Shown: positions 5,965-11,643 of the stretch, in pieces
Numbering within the stretch: position 1 is the first letter of the stretch
Layout: each line of letters begins with the position of its first letter
DNA from: JADHUC01 sp964617665
GTDB lineage: Bacteria; Planctomycetota; Planctomycetia; Pirellulales; Pirellulaceae
Assembly (NCBI GenBank): GCA_964617665.1
Contig: CAZUAH010000439.1
Coordinates: 1 to 11,643 of the forward strand
Length of the DNA stretch: 11,643 nucleotides
Reading direction: 5' to 3'
The notes under the pieces: generated by a model
Told to the model about the DNA's origin: nothing
Databases searched by the model: none
What the model saw: only the letters and a program-made list of their open reading frames with translations
Translations under genes and position numbers: made by a program

Positions 5965-8679
5965 CTACCGCTCACGCTCAATCAGCATCTCTATCGCTTG
6001 CCGCATCTCAGCCATTTGGCGGCGCATCTGGTCCATCTGCTGATGCATTTCACCAATGACTCGCTCGATTTGCTCGGGATGGGGCGGTCCCTCGGGTCGG
6101 TGCTCGGGTCTCGGATGCTCCGGATGATGCTCGTAATCGTGCGCATCCTGTTCATGCGGATGGTGCTCGTGCCCTTCGTGCTCGTGCGGACGGTGGTGGC
6201 CTTCGCCCAATTCGCGTTGCAGGCGTTCGCCTTCTCGCATCAGGTGCTCGGCGGCGTCGTGCATGCCGGCTTCCCTCAGGTTGTCAATCGCGACGCGTAG
6301 ATGATGCAGTCTACGTTCCATCTCACCACGCGGGCCATGCTCCGGTCGCGGCCGCTCCCGTTCGGCGTGTTCGCCGCCTTTGATTTCCCTAATTCGACCG
6401 TCGATGCGTTCGACCAACTGGGCCAATTTGCGCAGTTCGGCTTGTATCGCGGCACCTTCATCGTCGGCATCGTCGGGCAGTTCAGCCAGTTCCCGTTCCA
6501 TATGCTCGTGTCGCTCGATGATCTCCTCGCGTTCTCGCACGAGATGACGCAAAGCCTCTTCGCGCATCTCCATTTCGTGGCGTTCCCGCTCACCGTGCTC
6601 GCCGCCTTTGACTTCCCTGGCATGCGCATCGATTCGTTTGATCGCTTCGGCCAATTCGCGAAGCTGGGCCTGTATCTCGGCCGCTTCCTCGTCGGCGCTG
6701 TCGGGCAGTTCGGCCAACTCCCGTTTGAGATGTTGGCCTCGCTCCATAATCTCTTCCCGCTCTCGCATGAGGTTGTGCAGGGCTTTCTCGCGATCCATCT
6801 CTCGTTGATGATGCTCGCGCTCGCCGTGCCCTCGCTCCCGCTCATGGTGTTCGCGTTCCCGAGCTTCTCGCTCCTCGCGTTCTTCCCGCTCGCGATGCCG
6901 AGCTTCGCGTTCGTCCTCGTCTCGCTCTCGCTCACGGCGAGCTTCGCGCTCTTCCTCCTCTTCATCCCTTTCTCGCTCGCGACGAACTTCCCGTTCCTCC
7001 TCTTCCTCGTCCTCCTCCCGCTCACGGCGAGCCTCTCGCTCTTCTTCCTCCTCGTCCCTTTCTCGTTCGCGACGGATTTCGCGCTCCTCCGCTTCCTCGT
7101 CCTCCTCTCGATGGCGACGAGCCTCTTCTTCCTCTTCATCCTCCGCCAACAGGGCCACTGTCATGTCAGCGTCCGTCAGCGACGCATCCGGCTGCGTTTG
7201 GTCATCCGAGGCGTCTCCGGACACCGATCCCCACAGCGTCAACAATGCGACCGAGGCCAACGACCGGCACCAGCCTGATTTCAACAGCGTCATCGTAGTC
7301 TCTCCTTCTCTCGAGGCGGCCTGAGGTCGAGCCCAGGCGGTACAACAAACAACTGAAATCAACAACAGAAGCACAACAGTAGATTTTGCCAACCCAGTGC
7401 GCAAACGTCGTGGTGTTCGCCACGTCGATTGCTCGAGCCCCAGCAAACGAACCACCCGTTTGCCCAAATCGGATTGATAGCCCTCGCCTGTCACCTGCAG
7501 CCACGCCACCCGGCGCGGGCTTGCCAATCGACGTCCCATTTCCACCAGGCACGCGGCCAAATGCCGAGGACCGTCCGGAACCACCAGGCTCGCTTCGTCG
7601 GCCGCGGCCTCGCTGGCGATTCGAATCCGCCGTTGCATTAACCACACTGCCGGTTGCCACCATAGAACGGCACACACCAGCCTTGCGAACAGATGCCACG
7701 CCGAATCTCGCGCCGCCAGATGAGCCAACTCGTGGGCCAGCATGGCCTGCTGTTCCCCAACGCCAAAGTCGTCCGAGAACTTGGGCGGCAGGACGATGGT
7801 TGGCTTGAGCATGCCAAAGGCCACTGGCGTTGTCACCTGTGATGATTCCATCAGACGGATGTTCGCGCGAAGGCCAACTCGACGCGACAATCCTCCGATC
7901 CGGCGACGCAGGACCGCATCGTCCAGCACGCGGATGCGACGTCGGAAACGGACAAGCGAAAGTTGGCTGGCCACAATGAACGACAAGACGACAAGAGACC
8001 CAACGGACCAAATTGCCGCTGGCCACAAGGTTGCTTCTGACGCGACGGGTGGAGTTTCGGTGTGAGACACAGATGTAGCAGCCGCAACGTCTTCCTGCTC
8101 TTCATCAGATTCTGTTCCGCCTGCAAACGCCGGTGTTTCCGACGGTATGGGCTCAATCGGCGCGGGCTTCGACAGAGCGATTGCCTCTGGGGGTGGGAAC
8201 AGTGGGCCCTCAAACTCCGCTTGGTTTCCGAAGTAACGATAGTCAAAGGAATCGGGAGAGCGAAGCTCCTGCTGAGCCGCCTCTTCGAACCGGTTTCGCG
8301 GCTCGGCGGGAGCCTCGCCCTCCCAATGTCTTGTTCCTTCGAGGCTCGTGATTCCTTCCTGGCTCGCAGGTTGTCGGCTCTCGCGGGTCGTCGCCACGTC
8401 AGTCTGTGTTTCGTCATTCGCAACGGCGCGTGGCTGGTAAGCTGTGTCTTCCACGAAACCGGCGGTGAAAAGGCTCCCGATACCGTGGCCCAGCCCTGTC
8501 ACCTCGATTACGACAAGCAACCCCACAGCAGCAACCGTTGCTTGCCACAAAGTCCGTCGCCACACGGCAATACGGACGAATCGGTCCGCCAGAACGGCGG
8601 CGGTCACGATCAGAACGGGCCCCAGAATCAACACGGCGGCCAGTTCGATCCACGGCGAGTATGCTGCTGAGATGTTCAT
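5965..8679 (-). CDS. BlaR1-like M56 membrane metallopeptidase with long charged, His-rich C-terminal extension
   Basis: The frame is open from 8790, but the ATG at 8679-8677 is preferred: it overlaps the repressor stop as ATGA and begins at TM1, giving 904 residues. Predicted segments are TM1 (10-32), TM2 (43-61), a Pro/Glu-rich loop (62-216), TM3 (218-240), a zinc-peptidase domain with HELAH at 316-320 and the further ligand region ExxxD at 357-361, and TM4 (431-449). M56 peptidases of the BlaR1/MecR1 type sit in the membrane and, on signal, cause inactivation of the partner BlaI/MecI repressor. The penicillin-binding sensor domain is absent. Instead, residues 463-490 look like a second signal peptide or TM, then come 15-residue Glu/Arg repeats (518-590), two 76-residue-period helical repeats (633-700 and 709-776), an AGMHDAAEHLM-type helix (804-815), a His-rich stretch (14 His in 828-867) and a Met/Gln-rich coiled coil to the end. 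The sensed signal is unknown; metal is one possibility. The peptidase call is firm. Confidence 0.9.
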   Translation of the reverse strand: MNISAAYSPWIELAAVLILGPVLIVTAAVLADRFVRIAVWRRTLWQATVAAVGLLVVIEVTGLGHGIGSLFTAGFVEDTAYQPRAVANDETQTDVATTRESRQPASQEGITSLEGTRHWEGEAPAEPRNRFEEAAQQELRSPDSFDYRYFGNQAEFEGPLFPPPEAIALSKPAPIEPIPSETPAFAGGTESDEEQEDVAAATSVSHTETPPVASEATLWPAAIWSVGSLVVLSFIVASQLSLVRFRRRIRVLDDAVLRRRIGGLSRRVGLRANIRLMESSQVTTPVAFGMLKPTIVLPPKFSDDFGVGEQQAMLAHELAHLAARDSAWHLFARLVCAVLWWQPAVWLMQRRIRIASEAAADEASLVVPDGPRHLAACLVEMGRRLASPRRVAWLQVTGEGYQSDLGKRVVRLLGLEQSTWRTPRRLRTGLAKSTVVLLLLISVVCCTAWARPQAASREGETTMTLLKSGWCRSLASVALLTLWGSVSGDASDDQTQPDASLTDADMTVALLAEDEEEEEARRHREEDEEAEEREIRRERERDEEEEEREARREREEDEEEEEREVRRERERDEEEEEREARRERERDEDEREARHREREEREEREAREREHHERERGHGEREHHQREMDREKALHNLMREREEIMERGQHLKRELAELPDSADEEAAEIQAQLRELAEAIKRIDAHAREVKGGEHGERERHEMEMREEALRHLVREREEIIERHEHMERELAELPDDADDEGAAIQAELRKLAQLVERIDGRIREIKGGEHAERERPRPEHGPRGEMERRLHHLRVAIDNLREAGMHDAAEHLMREGERLQRELGEGHHRPHEHEGHEHHPHEQDAHDYEHHPEHPRPEHRPEGPPHPEQIERVIGEMHQQMDQMRRQMAEMRQAIEMLIERER
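6352..6783 (-). repeat. Two-copy 228-bp-period tandem repeat inside the M56 gene
   Basis: Codons 633-700 (6783-6580) and 709-776 (6555-6352) encode two similar helical units, each running from AL-x-x-L-x-REREEI through RELAELPD to KGGEH-x-ERER. The period is exactly 76 residues or 228 bp, and the DNA is also visibly alike, for example GGCCAATT at 6421 and 6649. The copies have diverged at many positions, so the duplication is not recent. Length variation between strains would be expected. Confidence 0.85.
6910..7128 (-). repeat. 45-bp (15-residue) Glu/Arg tandem repeats
   Basis: Residues 518-590 consist of about five units of the form RE(A/I/V)RRERERDEEEEE. Units start at about residue 518 (degenerate) and at 533, 548, 563 and 578, and the array then shortens into ER-rich sequence up to about residue 626. 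The encoded segment should form a very long, highly charged single helix or coiled coil. The low complexity also produces long open frames on the opposite strand. Confidence 0.85.
7291..7307 (-). promoter_or_regulatory. Strong internal ribosome binding site and ATG inside the M56 gene
   Basis: On the minus strand AAGGAG (7307-7302) lies 8 nt before an in-frame ATG (7293-7291, Met463). The 27 residues from this ATG, MTLLKSGW...SVSGDA, have a basic n-region, a hydrophobic core and a possible VSG/DA cleavage site, the form of a signal peptide. Translation from here would give a separate 442-residue exported charged, His-rich protein. The frame has no stop between this point and the peptidase, so either two proteins were fused by stop loss or both forms are made. 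Confidence 0.5.
8254..8324. repeat. Inverted pair of planctomycete EAPAEP-type repeats (REP-like) within the M56 gene
   Basis: A 27-bp unit at 8254-8280 (plus) and its mirror at 8324-8298 (minus) match at 23 of 27 positions, separated by 17 nt. Each unit is itself partly self-complementary, for example GGCTC-N5-GAGCC at 8300-8314. Read on the minus strand, one copy gives EGEAPAEP (residues 120-127 of the M56 protein); read on the plus strand, the other gives ESEAPAEP. I recall this translation as frequent in planctomycete genomes, where it marks a dispersed repeat. Here the pair lies in frame in the extracellular loop between TM2 and TM3, and its 71 bp can form a large hairpin. Confidence 0.7.
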
Positions 8680-9068
8680 CGTCGACGACCACGTTGTTTG
8701 ATCAACCGCTCTAACTCGGCCAAGTCTTTGCGGCTGACATCCCGAGCTTCCAGCAAATGGTTCACAGCGCTGGCCAGACTGCCTTCGCATACACGATCAA
8801 GGAAATCCTCGGCCACGCTCCGTCTGACCTCGGTTTGACTGAGGCACGCCTCGTAGATGAAGCGGCGATCCTTTTCCTGATGACGCACCAAGCCACGATC
8901 TTCCATTTTGCGCAGCATGGTAGCTACCGTCGTATAGGCCAGACGTTCGGCCGACAGATGGTCATGCACATCCGCCACGCTGGCTCGCCCCAATTCCCAG
9001 AGTGCCTGCATGATCTTCAACTGAAGATCCCCCAGGCGTTGCGTCCTTCGCGGAGTCGCGTTGGTCAT
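8676..9068 (-). CDS. blaI: BlaI/MecI/CopY-family transcriptional repressor
   Basis: This 130-residue protein has the usual family length. Residues 8-80 form a winged helix: LGDLQLKIMQALWELGRASVADV, then AYTTVATMLRKMEDRGLV as the recognition-helix region, and HQEKDRRFIYEA as the wing. The C-terminal 50 residues are the dimerisation part, from which family members are inactivated by their M56 partner. The gene overlaps the M56 gene by 4 bp (ATGA), the usual BlaI-BlaR1 operon arrangement. AAGGAG at 9085-9080 lies 11 nt before the ATG, slightly long but acceptable. A 30-bp dyad covering the -10 region of its own promoter indicates autorepression. The family includes repressors of beta-lactamase genes and of copper export; no beta-lactamase or copper gene is seen here, so the regulon is unknown. 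Confidence 0.93.
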   Translation of the reverse strand: MTNATPRRTQRLGDLQLKIMQALWELGRASVADVHDHLSAERLAYTTVATMLRKMEDRGLVRHQEKDRRFIYEACLSQTEVRRSVAEDFLDRVCEGSLASAVNHLLEARDVSRKDLAELERLIKQRGRRR

Positions 9069-9102
9069 GGCCAGTCCCGCTCCTTGGTTCCATATCAGAA
9101 CG

Positions 9103-9144
9103 AACTACTACGGTAATACTACCGAGGTAGTTTCAGTGTGTCAA
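9103..9144 (-). promoter_or_regulatory. Consensus promoter with overlapping BlaI-type dyad operator
   Basis: On the minus strand TTGACA (9144-9139), 17 nt, then TAGTAT (9121-9116) form a near-consensus sigma70-type promoter. Bases 9103-9132 are a 30-bp dyad with 24 of 30 positions symmetric, outer arms AACTAC/GTAGTT and inner arms CGGTA/TACCG, centred at 9117-9118 within the -10 box. A dimeric winged-helix repressor bound here would block RNA polymerase. The position directly before the repressor gene makes BlaI the obvious ligand. The start would be near 9109, about 40 nt before the ATG. Confidence 0.8.
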
Positions 9145-9203
9145 GAGTTTTGTTTTCTCTTTCAGCGATTCTCCAAGCGGCTGCTTACGATCGGGCCATC
9201 CAC

Positions 9204-10478
9204 CTACGGATCGGCTTGGGGTGGCATGTCCTTGGTCTTGCCCTTCCCAAAGACCAGCAGAAACCGGTCAACAGCCGGCGACGGACCTTCGGACCGGAAC
9301 GAGAACCCGGCATCGGCCATCTCTTGCTTCACAGTCTCCGGGCATATCTTCCTGCGATGGCTCGCGTCGCGACGGGACAGTGGGCTCTCGGACGCCCGGT
9401 CCATGACGTACACACAGCCCCCGGTCGACAGCCGTTCGTGCAATTTGACCAAGAGCGTTTTTCCGTGGAAAAGAAGATGGTAGCTGTCCAGGAAGAATAC
9501 AACGTCGATCGGCTCGTCTCCGAGTTTGGGGTCACCCTTCTCGGTCAGAACCGAAGGGAACGAGACGTTTTCGGGAAGCGCTGGCCGTTCGTCCTTCTGC
9601 GTGGCCCATTCCTCCAAAACGATTTCAACCGCTTGGTCGGACGAATTGGCCAGAACTGGCGTTATCAGCTTGCGGCCCTCTCCCAGCGCGATGATCGCCG
9701 GTCGCTGATAGGGACCACCGAGCGGCAGCAACGAGCGAGAAGCCTTTTCTGCGTTGAGGGGCAAAAACGGGTCTGGGTCACCCGCCGGTTTTTCCACCCC
9801 CTCCGGCCGCTGGAACACCAGCACAAACGCGTCCCTTCCGTGCCAGCACTGTTCGGCACACTCGACGTACAGGAACCCCTCCTCCCTGGCTTCACGGACC
9901 ACCGTTGTCTCGCTCGTCCAATGATGCTTCTTTGTGCGAATCTCTCGCAGGACCCAATCGCGCAGCGTGCCGCGTACCTGGTCAACCACGACTAGATAGC
10001 CGCCGGGCTTGAGCGACTTCCAGAGACCGCGTAGCATCTTCCGCGGTTTGGCGAAATGATGGTAGACGTGGTGCATGAAAGCCAAATCGGCGGAAGCCTC
10101 CGGCAAGCGAGGATCATTGTCGGCTCCCAGGATCGCGCGGACCTGCGCCAGTTTGTTCTCCTTTGCCTTCTTCTCGATCAGCTTCACTTTGCTTTCCACG
10201 ATCTCCTCGGCAAGGACCGTTCCCGTTTCACCGACGATCTCGGCGAAGATCAACATATCCTTGCCGCCTCCTGCGCCAACGTCGGCAATGGCCGAGCCTT
10301 CGCCCAGACCGAGATGCTTGGCAATGGCACGGAGCGAGTCGGCTCGGTTCTTCGGCTTTGTGGGTTTCGACTTTTCGGACTCTTCTGCGGCGACAGCCGA
10401 ATCCTGTGTCGGCGAGAACGCGGGAGCGATGGCTAGAACGATGAAAAGGATAGAGTAGCGCAGTCTCTTGGTGATCAT
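9204..10478 (-). CDS. Exported SAM-dependent methyltransferase-like protein with repeated C-terminal half
   Basis: The protein is 424 residues. Residues 1-31 form a signal peptide (basic start, ILFIVLAIAPAF core, AVA/AEE cleavage). Residues 45-225 have class I methyltransferase features: motif I IADVGAGGGKD (64-74), AEEIVES (90-96) after strand 2, DLAFMHHVYHHF (131-142) and LKPGGYLVVVD (156-166). Residues 316-414 repeat the latter part of this fold: DPKL matches DPRL, IDVVFFLDSYHLL matches ADLAFMHHVYHHF, STGGCVYVMD matches KPGGYLVVVD, and DRFLLVFG matches DAFVLVFQ, with a near-constant offset of 194 falling to 188. The second half has no recognisable motif I and probably cannot bind SAM. Substrate is unknown; an exported methyltransferase is unusual because SAM is cytoplasmic. 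AAAGG 9 nt before the ATG supports the start. It lies downstream of the propeller gene on the same strand. Confidence 0.75.
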   Translation of the reverse strand: MITKRLRYSILFIVLAIAPAFSPTQDSAVAAEESEKSKPTKPKNRADSLRAIAKHLGLGEGSAIADVGAGGGKDMLIFAEIVGETGTVLAEEIVESKVKLIEKKAKENKLAQVRAILGADNDPRLPEASADLAFMHHVYHHFAKPRKMLRGLWKSLKPGGYLVVVDQVRGTLRDWVLREIRTKKHHWTSETTVVREAREEGFLYVECAEQCWHGRDAFVLVFQRPEGVEKPAGDPDPFLPLNAEKASRSLLPLGGPYQRPAIIALGEGRKLITPVLANSSDQAVEIVLEEWATQKDERPALPENVSFPSVLTEKGDPKLGDEPIDVVFFLDSYHLLFHGKTLLVKLHERLSTGGCVYVMDRASESPLSRRDASHRRKICPETVKQEMADAGFSFRSEGPSPAVDRFLLVFGKGKTKDMPPQADP

Positions 10479-10546
10479 GACCAGATGCCTTTCTGCAGGT
10501 GTTACTGAGGCGGGACAGTCTTTGGGTGGGTGGCCGGCTCATGCGT

Positions 10547-10572
10547 TGCCGCCTGTTGGCCAACGTGCGGCA
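10547..10572. repeat. 26-bp imperfect palindrome after the propeller gene
   Basis: TGCCGC (10547-10552) pairs with GCGGCA (10567-10572), and the core GTTGGCCAAC (10555-10564) is a perfect palindrome. It begins 10 nt after the stop of the upstream minus-strand gene. No T-run follows on the minus strand, so it is not a canonical intrinsic terminator. It may stabilise the 3' end of the transcript or be a protein-binding site in front of the methyltransferase-like gene. Confidence 0.5.
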
Positions 10573-10581
10573 GGTTCGCCC

Positions 10582-11544
10582 CTATTCGGATGCAGCACGC
10601 GGGAACCAGACCTTCACTTCCGGGTGCATGGTGTACATCCGTAGCAGGTTCCCGTCGTGGACGTAAATGCCGCTGGAGTCGTTGCTGCGGATGACGGGGT
10701 TTTTCGGGTATTTCCTCCAATGGACCAGATCGTCGGAGACGACCAGGCAAGTCGTCCAGGGACCTCGCCATTTGGGATCTGCGTTGGCGTGATAGACCCC
10801 GTAGTAGCGACCCTTGTGTCGAATGACCTGGTTCAATGCGACTGCGTGACGATCGTACGCTTCGGGACCACAAGCAATCACGGGATCGTCCTGGACGTTG
10901 GTCCAGCGCTGGCGGTCGGTAGATGTGGCCAGCCATATGCCACGGTCGCCTCGCTCGTAGAAAAGGTACCACGTGGGTCCTTCGATCCAGACGGTTGGTG
11001 TGCCATAGGGCCCCGGACTGAGCGGCTCGCCCGACTTGGTGCGCACGTCCAGCCGACCGTGGTCCTGCCAATGAACGGCGTCTTTCGACGTCAGCATGTG
11101 AGCGATGTCGTGGCGGCCTTCGGCGAACATGTAGTACGTGTCGTCGTGCCGTACCACGCACATGTCTTCGACCCAAGACTTGTCGAACACAGGATTATCG
11201 GGGTGCCGTGCCCAACGGAGGCCGTCCTTCGACGTTGCATAACCGAGCAGTTTCTTATCAGTTCGTTTCGTGTTGTAACCCGTGTACCACAGGTGCCATT
11301 TGCCGTTTTCGCGCAGGATGTAGCCACGTTCGCGAATCCTCTGATCCCACGTGTCGCCTCCGGTTCCGGCAAAGACAGGGTTGCCGGAATGTGGTACGAG
11401 ATCGACCAACTCGCTGGGAAACTCCTCGCTGGATGACGAACCGGCTTGTTGTGCGGACAACGATGCACAGTTGCTTGTCACGACCAGAATCGTCGTCAGC
11501 AGGAAAGGTATCGGGCTCCGCATCACGACCGCAGATGTGAACAT
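10582..11544 (-). CDS. Secreted five-bladed beta-propeller glycosidase-like protein (GH43-type)
   Basis: With the ATG at 11544 the protein has 320 residues; the frame is open to 11634, but that start overlaps the promoter -35 box. Residues 1-30 are a signal peptide (MRSPIPFLLTTILVV core, SLSA/QQ cleavage). The body shows repeated propeller blades with the motif S-x-D-x-x-x-W...NPV: SKDGLRWARHPDNPVF, SKDAVHWQDHG, STDRQRWTNVQDDPVI and SDDLVHWRKYPKNPVI. Aromatic strand motifs such as WHLWYTGY, TYYMFAEG and TWYLFYERGD complete them. This is the pattern of GH43, GH32/68 and GH130-like enzymes acting on arabinose, fructose or mannose linkages. Candidate acidic residues are Glu126-Asp127 in WVEDM and Asp64 or Asp67 in GGDTWDQ, but I cannot fix the catalytic set, so it could also be a non-catalytic sugar-binding propeller. 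GAGGGGAG lies 10 nt before the start. Confidence 0.75.
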   Translation of the reverse strand: MFTSAVVMRSPIPFLLTTILVVTSNCASLSAQQAGSSSSEEFPSELVDLVPHSGNPVFAGTGGDTWDQRIRERGYILRENGKWHLWYTGYNTKRTDKKLLGYATSKDGLRWARHPDNPVFDKSWVEDMCVVRHDDTYYMFAEGRHDIAHMLTSKDAVHWQDHGRLDVRTKSGEPLSPGPYGTPTVWIEGPTWYLFYERGDRGIWLATSTDRQRWTNVQDDPVIACGPEAYDRHAVALNQVIRHKGRYYGVYHANADPKWRGPWTTCLVVSDDLVHWRKYPKNPVIRSNDSSGIYVHDGNLLRMYTMHPEVKVWFPRAASE

Positions 11545-11554
11545 GGTCAACGGT

Positions 11555-11562
11555 CTCCCCTC
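11555..11562 (-). promoter_or_regulatory. Shine-Dalgarno sequence deciding the start of the propeller gene
   Basis: GAGGGGAG on the minus strand (11562-11555) lies 10 nt before ATG 11544-11542. The alternative ATGs at 11634, 11583 and 11568 have no comparable site, and the one at 11523 would shorten the signal peptide without its own site. Confidence 0.6.
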
Positions 11563-11608
11563 TTTCATCGTCGCGAAGGACATGTGTCGGGCAAGTTCTT
11601 CGTCTATG

Positions 11609-11638
11609 ATAATACGCTGATCGCAACAGGTCATGCAA
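11609..11638 (-). promoter_or_regulatory. Candidate sigma70-type promoter of the propeller gene
   Basis: On the minus strand TTGCAT (11638-11633), 18 nt, then TATTAT (11614-11609). Transcription would begin near 11602, leaving about a 57-nt leader before ATG 11544. The longest possible start, at 11634, would not be transcribed from this promoter. Confidence 0.5.
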
Positions 11639-11643
11639 CTCTG

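Noticed and set aside
6301..7278. Long plus-strand open frame of 325 codons with a very hydrophobic, membrane-protein-like translation
   Set aside because: It is the exact antisense of the Glu/Arg repeat region of the M56 gene; complementing GAG/CGC-type codons yields Leu/Phe/Ala runs. It has no convincing ribosome binding site and no family motif.
5965..8679. The M56 protein as a true BlaR1 beta-lactam sensor
   Set aside because: No penicillin-binding transpeptidase motifs (S-x-x-K, S-x-N, K-T/S-G) in an appropriate domain follow TM4; the tail is low-complexity helical sequence.
8680..8790. Longer N-terminus of the M56 protein starting at 8790
   Set aside because: It would overlap the repressor gene by more than 110 bp, has no hydrophobic or conserved content and no ribosome binding site; the ATGA start at 8679 begins directly at TM1.
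9133..9203. Terminator for the methyltransferase-like gene before blaI
   Set aside because: No stable hairpin with a T-run on the minus strand was found; the T-rich stretch near 9148-9163 is on the plus strand.
11545..11634. Longer N-terminus of the propeller protein starting at 11634
   Set aside because: It lies in the candidate promoter and would bury the signal peptide 30 residues inside; the ATG at 11544 has a good ribosome binding site.

Overview
The window looks like a scaffold from a Planctomycetes genome, probably Pirellulales-like. It has secreted sulfatases and glycosidases, a BlaI repressor coupled to an M56 membrane peptidase, and two oppositely oriented copies of a short repeat whose translation is the EAPAEP motif I recall from planctomycete proteins. 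This assignment rests on gene content and remembered motifs, not on a marker gene. A 10-N gap at 951-960, flanked by G/C homopolymer runs, means the order left and right of it is not proven.

Layout. 1-855 (+) is the C-terminal part of a GH51-type alpha-L-arabinofuranosidase that enters from outside the window. 856-1082 is a junction with the gap. 1083-2570 (+) is a secreted S1-type sulfatase. It is overlapped by a TTG-started AlkA-type DNA glycosylase (2567-3214, +), which ends inside the same CTAG as the convergent gene at 3211-5658 (-). That gene encodes an 815-residue exported protein with a clan GH-A-like catalytic core. 5659-5964 is intergenic and holds a likely promoter, an array of four half-sites and a good intrinsic terminator. 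5965-8679 and 8676-9068 (both -) form a two-gene operon with an ATGA overlap: a BlaI/MecI-type repressor, then an M56 peptidase with a very long charged, repetitive, His-rich C-terminal extension. A consensus promoter with a 30-bp dyad lies in front of it. 9204-10478 (-) is an exported methyltransferase-like protein with an internally repeated half. 10582-11544 (-) is a secreted five-bladed-propeller glycosidase of GH43-like type with its own promoter.

How the genes fit together. The arabinofuranosidase, sulfatase, GH-A-like protein and propeller protein suit degradation of a sulfated, perhaps arabinose-containing, polysaccharide outside the cytoplasm. No transporter or dedicated regulator for this is visible. 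The BlaI/M56 operon is a sense-and-derepress module: M56 peptidases of the BlaR1 type trigger inactivation of BlaI. Here the beta-lactam sensor domain is absent and replaced by a charged, His-rich coiled-coil tail that starts with its own signal-peptide-like segment and a strong Shine-Dalgarno sequence. This module is the most unusual part of the window.
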